Positions 1-8,906 of a stretch of DNA of 64,000 bases are shown here, in pieces (position 1 is the first letter of the stretch; each line of letters starts with the position of its first letter). The position numbers and the translations under genes are program-made. This DNA comes from CBFIDE01 sp965661265 (GTDB lineage: Bacteria > Bacteroidota > Bacteroidia > Flavobacteriales > Schleiferiaceae), in contig CBFIDE010000004.1 in assembly GCA_965661265.1 (NCBI GenBank), forward strand, positions 62,001-126,000. Direction: 5' to 3'. The notes under the pieces are model-generated. The model was not told the origin of the DNA, ran no database searches, and was given only the letters and a program-made list of their open reading frames with translations.

Positions 1-1040
1 TTACCCTTTCTAATACCCTTTTCAAATTTACTCATATGCAAATACTGTGAGGTATAGGTTGAATTATGTTTCACCTTCACGTAATTCCCATTGCCAGATG
101 TATATGCTGCCGCCTCAATAATACCATCTGCTGTGCTCATTATTGGCGTTCCTTTTGGCGCAGCGTAATCTGTTCCCAAATGGGCTTTCCATCTTTTTAA
201 AACAGGATGAAATCTCTTTGGGCTATAACGTGATGAAATTCTAGAAAATTTAAGCGGTGCTCTTAAAAACGCCTTTCTTAAAGTATTTCCTTTTTCATCA
301 TAGTAATCTGGAAAAGCTGCACTATCACCTTGGAAATAGAAACTATAGAAAGATCTTTCTCTGTGGAAAAAATCCGCAGCAATTATGTTACCGATACCGA
401 CAAAGACCGTATCGTCAATAAACTTTTCTTCAAATACAACTTTAAAATAATCTCCTTTTTGAATTCTAAAAAAATCAATTGTCCACGCATAAATTTCTGA
501 GAGGGAGAGCACCAATTCAGGACTTGCTCCTTGATCTACTATAGATTGATACAATGATGATTCTATTGGACTTGCAATTTCTCTAGTCCTAATTTCAATA
601 TCTTTTTCTCTCAGCTTAATATTTAAGCTATCTACTAGATCAAATATATAGTACTGTACAGGGCTTGGCTGATACACAAAGAAATGTGCTTTTTGGAGGC
701 TATCATTAGCATCTTTAAGGACTGCAAACTTTTTTCCGGCTCGCATATAACGAACATCAAATATTTCCTTATTGTATTCTGCAATTTTATGAATGATAGA
801 GTAACCTACTCCATAATTGAGAAGTATAGTGCTAAAGCTTTCACCATTTTTAATGACTCCATCTTCAACTATGTACTCATTTTCCGGAAGTCCAAATCGT
901 AAGACAACTTCTTCCTTTTCAGGAATTGATTCAATAACAAGCTCGTTATCTGAAGAAACTTTTGAGCTATTTATAGCAATAGATAATAATGCCCCAATGA
1001 TGCATACTGCAATAATAGCGATAAGCCAGGTTTTTTTCAT
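1..1040 (-). CDS. M23 (LytM-type) peptidoglycan metallopeptidase, 3' end cut by window edge
   Basis: This is a membrane-anchored cell-wall endopeptidase of family M23. About 346 codons are present and the C-terminus lies beyond base 1. Residues 4-23 form one hydrophobic N-terminal anchor (MKKTWLIAIIAVCIIGALL). A central LysM/OapA-like region precedes the peptidase domain. In that domain I can see the H-x3-D zinc motif (HLGTDYAAPKG) and the downstream two-histidine segment (VKVKHNS ... QYLHMS), so the metal ligands look intact. The ATG at 1040 is 9 bp after the stop of the tryptophan dioxygenase gene, which implies co-transcription. M23 enzymes cleave peptide cross-links of murein in the periplasm; the exact bond is not readable here. 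Confidence 0.88.
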   Translation of the reverse strand, partial: MKKTWLIAIIAVCIIGALLSIAINSSKVSSDNELVIESIPEKEEVVLRFGLPENEYIVEDGVIKNGESFSTILLNYGVGYSIIHKIAEYNKEIFDVRYMRAGKKFAVLKDANDSLQKAHFFVYQPSPVQYYIFDLVDSLNIKLREKDIEIRTREIASPIESSLYQSIVDQGASPELVLSLSEIYAWTIDFFRIQKGDYFKVVFEEKFIDDTVFVGIGNIIAADFFHRERSFYSFYFQGDSAAFPDYYDEKGNTLRKAFLRAPLKFSRISSRYSPKRFHPVLKRWKAHLGTDYAAPKGTPIMSTADGIIEAAAYTSGNGNYVKVKHNSTYTSQYLHMSKFEKGIRKG

Positions 1041-1049
1041 TAGTTGAAT

Positions 1050-2027
1050 TTAGAGTCCTTTCTTATCTATTCCAGCACCATCTAAAACATCAAATACCCA
1101 GGTCTTACCCCAATTTTCAATTTCTTCAGAAGACCAAAGCTCAGGGTAGAATATTCTTTTTTGAAAACGCGGAGGCAAATATTTCTGCCAATTTGTTCCT
1201 CCTGTAGCATTTATATCATCTGGCCTTTTGGCTAAATAGACGACAGAAGTTTTATAATGCTGCAATGGCCAATTAACATTTACATTTAAGTCCATTGTTC
1301 TAAAGGCATCTATTAATTCTTGATCTTGCTGATCGTCATTAGAAAGCGCTTTAAAAAGCTGCCATAAATTTTTTGTTGTATAACGCTGAGCCATTCTTAT
1401 TAGCTGATCGGTATACTTCTCTTCGAACTGTTTTAAAGTTAAAGTTTTGGCTCCTGTATCAGAAATAGTTGCGCCTTTCTTCCAATAAATTTTCTCATAC
1501 ATTTCTTCAATCGCAGAAGAAGAGTTGTATTCTTGTCTATGCTCCTTATCTACTAAGTTCAAGAAATCAGTAGCACCAATTTCTATCATTCTATATTGAC
1601 CGGATTGAAATCCACTAGCCGGAGTTAAGCTCATTCGGAATTTTAGAAACTCCTCTCTAGACATCCCCTTCTCCATAACAGCAAATGAGTGCGTTAGAGC
1701 ACCGAAATATCGGTTGATCCTAAGTATTTTTTCCTTTAATACATCTTTAGAAACAGAATCGGCCTTAGCCATTTGCTCCATTTCATGGAGACTTAATTTA
1801 AAGTATAGCTCTGTTATTTGGTGATACATGATGAAGATAGGCTCATCAGGAATTGATGTTTTAGGAGTTTGAAGACTTAAAAGAGTATCCAAGTGAACAT
1901 AATCCCAATAAGTAAGGTAATCTGAGTATAGTAGACCGTCTAAATACGATATCAATTCTTGACCACTAGCCTTATACTTTTCGGCTAATTTATCAATACG
2001 GTCCTTAATGTCTTGGCTAATCTCCAT
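1050..2027 (-). CDS. kynA: Tryptophan 2,3-dioxygenase
   Basis: A heme dioxygenase that opens the indole ring of L-tryptophan to N-formylkynurenine, the first step of the kynurenine pathway. Family signatures seen: DEPIFIMYHQITELYFK near the N-terminus, LTPASGFQSGQYRMIEIG in the middle, and LQHYKT followed by an ATGGT stretch, where the His matches the proximal heme ligand (HMKT...GTGGT in characterised TDOs). At 325 residues it is a little longer than typical bacterial TDO (about 280). It sits between a DUF3108 gene and the M23 peptidase on the same strand. A TACCTTTG -7-like element at 2044-2051 and a short inverted repeat lie just upstream of the ATG. Assignment to TDO rather than IDO rests on these motifs. 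Confidence 0.92.
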   Translation of the reverse strand: MEISQDIKDRIDKLAEKYKASGQELISYLDGLLYSDYLTYWDYVHLDTLLSLQTPKTSIPDEPIFIMYHQITELYFKLSLHEMEQMAKADSVSKDVLKEKILRINRYFGALTHSFAVMEKGMSREEFLKFRMSLTPASGFQSGQYRMIEIGATDFLNLVDKEHRQEYNSSSAIEEMYEKIYWKKGATISDTGAKTLTLKQFEEKYTDQLIRMAQRYTTKNLWQLFKALSNDDQQDQELIDAFRTMDLNVNVNWPLQHYKTSVVYLAKRPDDINATGGTNWQKYLPPRFQKRIFYPELWSSEEIENWGKTWVFDVLDGAGIDKKGL

Positions 2028-2043
2028 TGATAAAAAGTTTTAT

Positions 2044-2051
2044 CAAAGGTA
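2044..2051 (-). promoter_or_regulatory. Candidate -7 element for the tryptophan dioxygenase gene
   Basis: On the minus strand the sequence reads TACCTTTG, matching the Bacteroidota TAnnTTTG consensus, 17 bp before the ATG at 2027. No TTTG is found 19-21 bp upstream, so a -33 partner is missing or degenerate. Immediately downstream is an inverted repeat GATAAAA/TTTTATC that would place a small hairpin next to the start codon. Confidence 0.4.
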
Positions 2052-2052
2052 G

Positions 2053-2856
2053 CTATTTAGACACTATTTTAAGGGATTCTTGCAAACCTTTATAATCAAC
2101 GAGATCCATTTTAACACTTCCCACAACTAAGTCAGTTTGCATTCTAACTGGTATTTTATTACCATCATTACTCACCCAAAGTGTCATTCCCTCTTCATCT
2201 TTAAACACCCTTCCTTCTTGAATTAGAGGCCTCATTTTTAAACACTCAATATTTCCAAAATCAGTGTCTAGCACTTCAACACCTAAATACTTAAGTTTAA
2301 AACTATAAACCTCATAATCTAGAAAGACTTCAATTGGAATTTCATCTCCTACAGTAATTCCGCTTAAATCCAAAGCTCTTGCATAGTAAAAAGCGCTTAG
2401 CATATCTTGAACATTATTTGGAATTTGAAACTCTTTATTATTAGACACTTCTAGAACCCTTTCATCTTGATGGTCAAAAAGCAAATGCCTTTTAATTTCA
2501 TATCCTCCTTCATCAACATCGCGAATAAACTCTACAGGCAATAAAGACTCTGCATCGATATAGCTTTCATAGGTATCTCTCACTTTAAAAAACCAATCAA
2601 AGAATTTAGTAGAATAGCCTTTCCCTACCACCTTATAAGCTGGCCTTCCTGCCCTTTTGATTTGAGCTTTAACTTCAAGCTCCGCATAGCCAGCGGACAC
2701 CACTCCATAGTGAACATTATATTTTAAGAATTCGCCTTGACCCCAAGATTGATGTGTTGAAAGGCCATACTCTATCTGCCTTTCTAAACGATTATTAAAA
2801 GCATTAGATGGAACTAAAAATAAGCATAAAAAAAAACTATATACTAAATACTTCAT
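2053..2856 (-). CDS. DUF3108 domain protein, exported
   Basis: A 267-residue protein with an N-terminal signal peptide (KYLVYSFFLCLFLVPSNAF) and the DUF3108 pattern of long beta strands, for example LKYNVHYGVVSAGYAELEV near residue 44 and FFDWFFKVRDTYESYID further on. Family members are predicted periplasmic or outer-membrane-associated beta proteins of unknown function. The order DUF3108, tryptophan dioxygenase, M23 peptidase recurs in this phylum as far as I recall, so the three may form one transcription unit. I assign no biochemical role. The start is the only ATG that gives a signal peptide. Confidence 0.82.
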   Translation of the reverse strand: MKYLVYSFFLCLFLVPSNAFNNRLERQIEYGLSTHQSWGQGEFLKYNVHYGVVSAGYAELEVKAQIKRAGRPAYKVVGKGYSTKFFDWFFKVRDTYESYIDAESLLPVEFIRDVDEGGYEIKRHLLFDHQDERVLEVSNNKEFQIPNNVQDMLSAFYYARALDLSGITVGDEIPIEVFLDYEVYSFKLKYLGVEVLDTDFGNIECLKMRPLIQEGRVFKDEEGMTLWVSNDGNKIPVRMQTDLVVGSVKMDLVDYKGLQESLKIVSK

Positions 2857-3014
2857 AGTAGCAATTTAATAAAGCTAACGCAAATTAAATGCCATTTATT
2901 GAATGACGAATCCGTAAAACTTGAATCAAATTAATAAACATAGCGCAAGCCCAATATTTTTTTAAGAATGCAATCCATTGCTGTTTTATACTAAGGCGAA
3001 TTGGAATTGTTAGA

Positions 3015-3075
3015 AGGAAAAACTAAATTGACTTAGGGCTTGCGGGTAAAGCCCCTGGGGCGCATAATTAGAGTT
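3015..3075 (+). repeat. Intergenic hairpin repeat, copy 1 of 3
   Basis: Core AGGGCTTGCGGGTAAAGCCC (3035-3054). GGGCTT (3036-3041) pairs with AAGCCC (3049-3054) around a 7-nt loop, followed by CTGGGGCG. A TAAATTGA-like sequence precedes it and an ATAATTA-like one follows, as in the copies near 10477 and 49944. GCAAGCCC at 2945-2952 is an exact inverted copy of GGGCTTGC at 3036-3043, found only at this locus. It lies between the 94-residue membrane protein gene and the DUF3108 gene. Confidence 0.7.
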
Positions 3076-3121
3076 CTAAATTAATCTAGTCCATAAAAAA
3101 GATTTATTATTTGCTCATTAG

Positions 3122-3406
3122 CTATTGAAAGAGTTCCGAAATAAATCCTCTTACAAATCCATAGATATCATCTACAGAGCTATCATACCCTGGGATTACA
3201 TCAATGTTATAATGTCTCTTTATTTCTAACAAGCATAATAGGCAAACAGATAACCATAAAACAAGACCTATTAATTTATATGAAATAATCATCCCATCCT
3301 TTTGGGCTGAGATTTGCTTTGGCAAGTCAATAGGCAAGTTTGACTTTGACAAAGGACTTGAAATTGATTGGTTAAGGTTTTTCACGCTCTTTATTTGTGA
3401 TGACAA
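3122..3406 (-). CDS. Small single-pass membrane protein, unknown
   Basis: A 94-residue reading frame with a polar, Ser/Lys-rich N-terminal half and one clear transmembrane segment (LIGLVLWLSVCLLCLLEI, about residues 46-63), ending in a short acidic tail. It lies 83 bp downstream of leuS on the same strand with no terminator visible between them, so it may be read through from leuS. I recognise no family. It is plausible because no competing frame covers the region and the segment is coherent, but a chance open frame is possible. Confidence 0.45.
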   Translation of the reverse strand: MSSQIKSVKNLNQSISSPLSKSNLPIDLPKQISAQKDGMIISYKLIGLVLWLSVCLLCLLEIKRHYNIDVIPGYDSSVDDIYGFVRGFISELFQ

Positions 3407-3489
3407 TGTAGGTCACAAACAAGGCTCAATCCAGGCTTCTATTCAAGTATTTTTATCTTAAATAACTGCTAATCAATTGTTGTAGAATT

Positions 3490-6285
3490 TTACACAACAA
3501 AATTTATTATTTTATTTGGAACAATGATGAGCTTTTTAGGCTCTTTTCCATCTAAATACTGCTTTGTTTTCTCCTCAGACATTACAATTTCGCGTATTTC
3601 TTCATGTGCGAGACTTTTAGCGAGTGAAATCTTAAATCTCATTTTTCCATTAAAAGCTACGGGATAATCAAAGTTATTTTCAACCAAATAGTCAGCATTA
3701 AAGCTAGGATATTCCTCTCTGCTAATACTTTCCTTATGCCCTATCATCGACCATAATTCTTCAGTAATATGCGGGGCATATGGAGAAAGCAAAATTAGCA
3801 ATGGCTCTAGTACCTCTGCCTTATTACATTTCAAATCTGTTAGCTCATTCACACAAATCATGAAAGAACTTACAGAGGTATTAAAGCTAAAATTAGCTAA
3901 ATCATCTTCTAACTTTTTAATCAAATTATGTAAGGACTTTAATTCAGCTTTAGTAGGGCTGTCATCAGAAAGATTAAAACTGCCATCAACAAAATAAAGT
4001 CTCCAAAATTTCTTTAAAAATCCATGAACGCCTGTAATCCCAGCAGTATTCCATGGCTTACTTTGTTCTAGAGGACCTAAAAACATTTCGTACATTCTTA
4101 AAGTGTCCGCTCCATATTTCTCTACAATATCATCTGGATTAACAACATTATACTTACTCTTAGACATCTTTTCTACCTCCCTGCTCACTGTAAATTTTCC
4201 CAATTCGTCCGTAATAAAATCGGCGGAAGCCAAATCAGTCCTCCAGGCTTTAAAGCCTTCAATATCCATTTCATTACTAGCATTTACTAAAGAAACATCC
4301 ACATGAATGGCGGTAGTTTTATACTTAGATTTAAGACTTGCAGACACAAAGGTATTTTCGCCTTCTAGCCTATGAGCAAAGGCCGAAGTGCCTAAAATCA
4401 TGCCTTGGTTAATAAGCTTTTTAAAAGGTTCTTCTTTACTCACAAACCCCATATCAAAAAGAAATTTATGCCAAAATCTACTATACAAAAGGTGTCCTGT
4501 AGCGTGCTCACTTCCACCTAAGTACAGATCAACTTGCTTCCACTTTTCCTCAGCATTTTTATCAAGAAAGGCATTCTTATTTTGGGCATCCATATACCTT
4601 AAGAAATACCAACTACTTCCTGCCCAACCTGGCATTGTGGTAGTTTCTAAGGGATAAGAATTGGAGCTCTTATCTACCTTTCCACTTTGTTCATTATATC
4701 TCCAGGTGTTAGCTCTAGCCAAGGGAGGTTCCCCATCTTCAGTTGGCAAATAGGCATCCACTTCTGGAAGCTCAAGTGGTAAATTAGAACGTGGAATTGC
4801 CATTGGAACTCCATTTTTATAGTAAATCGGAATAGGCTCCCCCCAATATCTCTGTCTACCAAAAATAGCGTCACGCAATCTGAAATTAACTTTGCCTTTA
4901 CCAAGACCATTCATTTCAATTTCTTCAATAGCCTTAGTGATAGCTTCTTTTCCTTCTAGTCCATTCAGGAAATTAGAGTTAATGATTTTGCCTTCTTTGG
5001 TCTCGTAGGCCTCTTTATTAATATCTCCACCATCAACGACCTGCAGAATAGGTAATCTAAACATTTTGGCAAAAGCATAGTCTCTGCTATCATGAGCAGG
5101 AACCGACATCACAGCTCCGGTGCCATAGGATGCTAAAACGTAATCCCCTATCCAAATAGGCAACTTCTTTCCTGAAAAAGGATGAATAGCATATGCCCCA
5201 GTGAATTGACCACTTACATTCTTAACATCCGCCATTCGATCTCTATCGGTTCTTTGAGCACTACGCTCAATATAGGCTTCAACAGAATCCTTATAATCTT
5301 TGGTCGTAATATCTTTAACAAAAGGATGTTCTGGCGCAAGAACCATAAAACTAACTCCAAAAATTGTATCCGGTCTTGTGGTAAATACTTCTATTGATTC
5401 TTCTGAATCTTCTAACTTAAAGTGGACAGATGCCCCTTCAGATTTTCCAATCCAGTTTCTTTGAGATTCTTTTAATGCATCGCTCCAATCAATATCATTT
5501 AATCCGTCCAAAAGCCTTTGTGAATAAGCAGAAATCCTCATACTCCATTGCATCATTTTTTTCTGTACAACGGGATAAGCACCTCTTTCACTTAAGCCAT
5601 TTTTCACCTCATCATTAGCCAAAACAGTTCCTAATTGAGGACACCAATTAACTGTAGACTCTGCTCTATATGCCAGTCTGTATTTTTGTAATACGTCTTC
5701 CTTCTGCTCTTCATTTAAGCCTTTCCACTCCTCTGCGGAAAAAGCTAAATGCTCTTCAGAACTAGCATTAACACCTTCACTTCCGTGGGATTCAAAATGC
5801 TTTACTAGCTCCTGTATAGGCTTAGCTGAATCTGTGTCTTTATTATACCATGACTGGAACAATTCTAAAAATATGAATTGAGTCCATTTATAAAAATCTG
5901 GATTGGAAGTGCGCACTTCCCTTGACCAATCAAAGCTAAAACCTAATTGATCTAATTGAGTTCTATATCTTTTTATATTCTCCTCAGTTGTGATAGCTGG
6001 GTGCTGACCTGTTTGAATCGCATACTGCTCCGCAGGTAAACCAAAAGAATCATAGCCCATTGGGTGAAGGACATTAAAGCCTTTATGTCTTTTATATCTA
6101 CTATAAATATCGCTTGCGATATATCCTAAAGGATGACCTACATGAAGACCTGCTCCCGAAGGGTAAGGAAACATATCCAAGCAGTAGAAGCTGGGTTTAT
6201 CAGATTGATTCTCCGCTTTGAAAGATTGGTGATCATTCCAATACTTTTGCCACTTTTTCTCTAGCTCTATAAAATTATAATCCAT
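3490..6285 (-). CDS. leuS: Leucyl-tRNA synthetase
   Basis: A class I aminoacyl-tRNA synthetase that charges tRNA-Leu; cytoplasmic. At 931 residues it is the normal size for bacterial LeuRS. The HIGH signature appears as HVGH at residues 48-51 within PYPSGAGLHVGHPLGY, the CP1 editing domain fills the middle, and the KMSKS loop (EKMSKSKYN) is near residue 707. The anticodon-binding domain and C-terminal extension follow. The ATG at 6285 places the N-terminus (MDYNFIELEKKWQKYW) at the usual LeuRS start. A TAAATTCG element at 6306-6313 on the minus strand may be its -7 box. It appears to be transcribed alone, possibly with the small gene downstream. Confidence 0.98.
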   Translation of the reverse strand: MDYNFIELEKKWQKYWNDHQSFKAENQSDKPSFYCLDMFPYPSGAGLHVGHPLGYIASDIYSRYKRHKGFNVLHPMGYDSFGLPAEQYAIQTGQHPAITTEENIKRYRTQLDQLGFSFDWSREVRTSNPDFYKWTQFIFLELFQSWYNKDTDSAKPIQELVKHFESHGSEGVNASSEEHLAFSAEEWKGLNEEQKEDVLQKYRLAYRAESTVNWCPQLGTVLANDEVKNGLSERGAYPVVQKKMMQWSMRISAYSQRLLDGLNDIDWSDALKESQRNWIGKSEGASVHFKLEDSEESIEVFTTRPDTIFGVSFMVLAPEHPFVKDITTKDYKDSVEAYIERSAQRTDRDRMADVKNVSGQFTGAYAIHPFSGKKLPIWIGDYVLASYGTGAVMSVPAHDSRDYAFAKMFRLPILQVVDGGDINKEAYETKEGKIINSNFLNGLEGKEAITKAIEEIEMNGLGKGKVNFRLRDAIFGRQRYWGEPIPIYYKNGVPMAIPRSNLPLELPEVDAYLPTEDGEPPLARANTWRYNEQSGKVDKSSNSYPLETTTMPGWAGSSWYFLRYMDAQNKNAFLDKNAEEKWKQVDLYLGGSEHATGHLLYSRFWHKFLFDMGFVSKEEPFKKLINQGMILGTSAFAHRLEGENTFVSASLKSKYKTTAIHVDVSLVNASNEMDIEGFKAWRTDLASADFITDELGKFTVSREVEKMSKSKYNVVNPDDIVEKYGADTLRMYEMFLGPLEQSKPWNTAGITGVHGFLKKFWRLYFVDGSFNLSDDSPTKAELKSLHNLIKKLEDDLANFSFNTSVSSFMICVNELTDLKCNKAEVLEPLLILLSPYAPHITEELWSMIGHKESISREEYPSFNADYLVENNFDYPVAFNGKMRFKISLAKSLAHEEIREIVMSEEKTKQYLDGKEPKKLIIVPNKIINFVV

Positions 6286-6554
6286 TGCGCATTCTTAATG
6301 AGTTGCGAATTTAGAAGTTTCTTATCGTTTCTACGACTAAGATTCTAGCTTATTAATAATCTTATAGGTTGCTTCTGTTCTGTACTCCCAAGCCGGATTT
6401 AAAAGACAAAATATATTCCTGTTCTATACGCTGTATTTCACTTTGTTCTTTTCTTTGGTAGCAAGTGACTGAAATTGTAAGATTGATATAGACTATAATT
6501 CAGACTAGTAAAAAACTAGATGTGCCTAATTATTAAAACCAATATTAAAATAAA
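6286..6554. other. Intergenic region upstream of leuS
   Basis: With the terminator that follows, this 313-bp gap holds the leuS promoter side (TAAATTCG on the minus strand at 6306-6313) and otherwise AT-rich sequence. I see no reading frame, RNA gene or riboswitch in it. Confidence 0.5.
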
Positions 6555-6578
6555 AAGCCCCACTTAAAAGTGAGGCTT
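6555..6578 (-). terminator. Rho-independent terminator of the T9SS cargo gene
   Basis: AAGCCCCACTT (6555-6565) pairs with AAGTGAGGCTT (6568-6578), an 11-bp stem with one mismatch. On the minus strand it is followed by TTTTTATTTT. It lies just after the stop codon at 6599. Confidence 0.85.
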
Positions 6579-6598
6579 GAAATGATAGAAAAAATTGT

Positions 6599-7627
6599 TT
6601 ATTCAATAATCAACTTCTGAACGCTAGCCGTTAATCCACCGTTCAGACTGATTAAATAAGTGCCTTTTGAAAGTCCACTTAGGTCGATTGACCTTGAAAC
6701 CGCTCCTTTTTGAACTACTTTAGAAGTAATATCCACTATTGTATATGTAGTAAATCTAGAATCTGCATTTATGATTAACTTATCATTAGCAGGATTTGGG
6801 AATATTTCAAAAGAAGGCGCTACAAAGTTTCTAACACTCAATCCAGAGCCTGCTGTCTTCTCAAATCTAGTTTCGTAAAGATAAACTGGCAACTCCTCGT
6901 AATCATATTCTATAATCGCGGTAACCTCATTCAAGGCATTCAGTCTGAAATCATTTTTAAAAGTAAGCACATAGTTTCCATTCCCAATAGTGTCTCCATA
7001 GATATTCAAGCCTTTCATAACCTGATTGGAATCATAATAAGGATAAACTTTTCCTTGTATTGACCCCAATGAATTTAAAATTAAGCTATCCAACAAGCCA
7101 TTTGATCCATAATGGAAATTGTAGGACCCAACAAGAATAAAGGTTCCTCCAAATTCAAATTTCGCTTCCATAAGTTCAATCTTACCCTGTGCGTTATAAG
7201 TTGCAGAAGTAAAAGATTGATCCTCCCAAGCGCCATTTACATAATCAGCTTCTGCCATAAGAGTATCTTTTCCGTTCGCATCAGCATAAAAAATATAGCG
7301 GTATGAAGAGTCATGAGAACCCGAAAACTCATCAAACTCATAGATAGTTGTAGCATTTGCGTTCCGTATTCCCTTAGAGCTATATTCTAGAGATCCATTA
7401 TAATAGTAAGAAGATGTATCAATATGCCCATTCATAAATCTTTGAACCATTTGATATTCTTCAACCATAAATGCTGAGCCAGTATCTTCACTCCAGACAA
7501 CAGAATCATGTGCTGTAATGACAAACATATTATCAAATATAAATTGTGAAGTAGGATCTAATTGAGCCTTGGCAAAAAAACTAACACCAATAAGGGCAAG
7601 AAGTATAATTCTTTTCATTCTATTCAT
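6599..7627 (-). CDS. T9SS type A sorting domain-containing secreted protein
   Basis: A 342-residue exported protein. It has a signal peptide (MKRIILLALIGVSFFAKAQ) and a C-terminal Por secretion domain of about 75 residues (EIFPNPANDKLIINADS ... SKGTYLISLNG ... QKLIIE), the hallmark of cargo for the type IX secretion system. The part in between has tandem Y/G-rich beta-strand segments (for example NGSLEYSSKGIRNANATTIY and YNAQGKIELMEAKFEF) resembling the YD-like units common in Bacteroidota secreted proteins. I cannot assign an enzymatic role. The terminator at 6555-6578 and a divergent neighbour suggest a monocistronic unit. The start could be either of the first two methionines (M1 or M4). 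Confidence 0.85.
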   Translation of the reverse strand: MNRMKRIILLALIGVSFFAKAQLDPTSQFIFDNMFVITAHDSVVWSEDTGSAFMVEEYQMVQRFMNGHIDTSSYYYNGSLEYSSKGIRNANATTIYEFDEFSGSHDSSYRYIFYADANGKDTLMAEADYVNGAWEDQSFTSATYNAQGKIELMEAKFEFGGTFILVGSYNFHYGSNGLLDSLILNSLGSIQGKVYPYYDSNQVMKGLNIYGDTIGNGNYVLTFKNDFRLNALNEVTAIIEYDYEELPVYLYETRFEKTAGSGLSVRNFVAPSFEIFPNPANDKLIINADSRFTTYTIVDITSKVVQKGAVSRSIDLSGLSKGTYLISLNGGLTASVQKLIIE

Positions 7628-7728
7628 TTTATATATAACCTTAAATCAACCGCTAAGGTTGGGCTGTAAAATTAGTTTATTAAAGTTTGATTCCCTACTT
7701 TTAAAATTATCAAAAAAATCATCATCAA

Positions 7729-8046
7729 ATGATCTTAAGCACTACCCCTAGCCTAGAAGGAATGCCCATTAAAGAATATATTGGCCTTGTTAGCGGAGAG
7801 ACTATTATAGGTGCCAATTTAGTCAAGGATATTTTTGCTTCTATAACAGATATTGTTGGTGGTCGAAGTGGCTCTTACGAGAAAACTCTGAAGGAAGCCA
7901 AGGAAATAGCACTTTTTGAACTGAAGGAAAAAGCCAAAAGCTTAGGTGCCGATGCCGTGGTTGGAATTGACCTTGATTATGAAACTCTAGGATCCAATAA
8001 TGGAATGTTAATGGTTACTGCAAGTGGCACTGCCGTGCGATTGTAA
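7729..8046 (+). CDS. YbjQ/UPF0145 family protein
   Basis: A 105-residue cytoplasmic protein of the YbjQ (UPF0145, DUF74) family, which forms small pentameric rings; a role in metal binding has been proposed but not shown. The features seen are the N-terminal strand ([11 protein letters not shown]), the conserved [18 protein letters not shown] segment, [19 protein letters not shown], and the characteristic [14 protein letters not shown] strand. Length and motif order match the family completely. It is a solitary plus-strand gene between a T9SS cargo gene and the degenerate outer-membrane-protein array; its 3' end is 9 bp from the end of the pseudogene reading the other way. Confidence 0.93.
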   Translation: MILSTTPSLEGMPIKEYIGLVSGETIIGANLVKDIFASITDIVGGRSGSYEKTLKEAKEIALFELKEKAKSLGADAVVGIDLDYETLGSNNGMLMVTASGTAVRL

Positions 8047-8055
8047 TTTACTTTG

Positions 8056-8893
8056 TTAGAGCACATATCTAAATCCCAATCGAAAGGACCAATTTGGAAG
8101 AACATTTTGAGCACCATCAGAAGAAGAAATAAATCTAATTCCTGGTCTAAGCTCAAAACCAAAAAGAGACCTTTGGAGAACATATCCTGAATTGCCTAAT
8201 CTGAACTCTAAACCTGCCGGAATGTAGAGTAAGAAAGTGTAGGTATTGTCAACATCTTTCATTTCCGATTGTCTTTCTATTGACTCACTTGAGGCACCAT
8301 AATAAAAAGGAGCATCAATAAAACTTTCTTTCTGATAGTCAATATTTACGATAGAATTAAAGCCCACACCTAGCTCTAGTCCAACACCACCGTAAAAACG
8401 CCATCTGTTTTGAGTTACGGATTTCAGAATATAACTAAGATCTAAGAACAATAAGTCTTGCTGAATAAAAATTTCCATGTTCTCTTTAGAGACAGAATCA
8501 ACAAGCACATACTCTTGAAGTTTTTCACTGAACAAATTATCGTACAGAATCCTTTCTTCGTATTTATACGATGAGAAGCTTGATTGATACTTACCAAATC
8601 TCAAGCGCTGCTCCACTCCATTTTAGACGTTTTAATTTTAGTACTCAATAGAACAGATAGTTGATCGGATTGAACGATGCTATTTCTCTCTTCAAACTCC
8701 AGCTTATCAAGGTTTTTTTCCAAAATATTAGAGTTTGGAATTAAGGATTGAAATTCAGAAATAGATTTTGACTGGGGTCGATAGTATTGCACACCACAGC
8801 CTACATAAAGATCTAAAGCCCGTAATCAACAGCTTGAGAAAAGCTAAATATTGGCATCCAAACCAATATTAAAAATATCACTTTGATTTTCAT
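8056..8893 (-). pseudogene. Frameshifted paralog of the outer-membrane beta-barrel protein
   Basis: Three reading frames together reconstruct one protein related to the intact gene at 9319-10173. Frame 1 starts with ATG at 8893 and gives a signal peptide (MKIKVIFLILVWMPIFSFSQ) and AVDYG before a stop. Shifting frame gives ALDLYVGCGVQYYRPQSKS, continuing to LSTKIKTSK. A second shift gives MEQRLRFGKYQ and then the barrel to the stop at 8056. Matching landmarks in both proteins are WRFYGGVGLELGVG versus WSFYTGLGLELGVG and YIPAGLEFRL versus YLPIGLDFRL. The protein is probably not made. Two sequencing errors are a less likely explanation. Confidence 0.75.
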
Positions 8894-8906
8894 AATGAAG
8901 TTGATC

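Noticed and set aside
684..1047. Short plus-strand frames at the left end.
   Set aside because: They lie antisense to the M23 peptidase gene, which is continuous on the minus strand from 1040 to the window edge and has clear motifs.
3036..3061. A rho-independent terminator as explanation for the repeat hairpin.
   Set aside because: No T run follows on either strand, and the loop and flanks are conserved among copies, unlike terminators.
3015..3075. Integron attC site or a CRISPR repeat as explanation for the hairpin repeats.
   Set aside because: Copies are isolated by kilobases, not arrayed with spacers, and lack the RYYYAAC/GTTRRRY ends of attC sites.
4674..4910. A 78-codon minus-strand frame inside leuS.
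   Set aside because: It is a shifted-frame shadow of the LeuRS editing and catalytic region; leuS itself is intact and continuous here.
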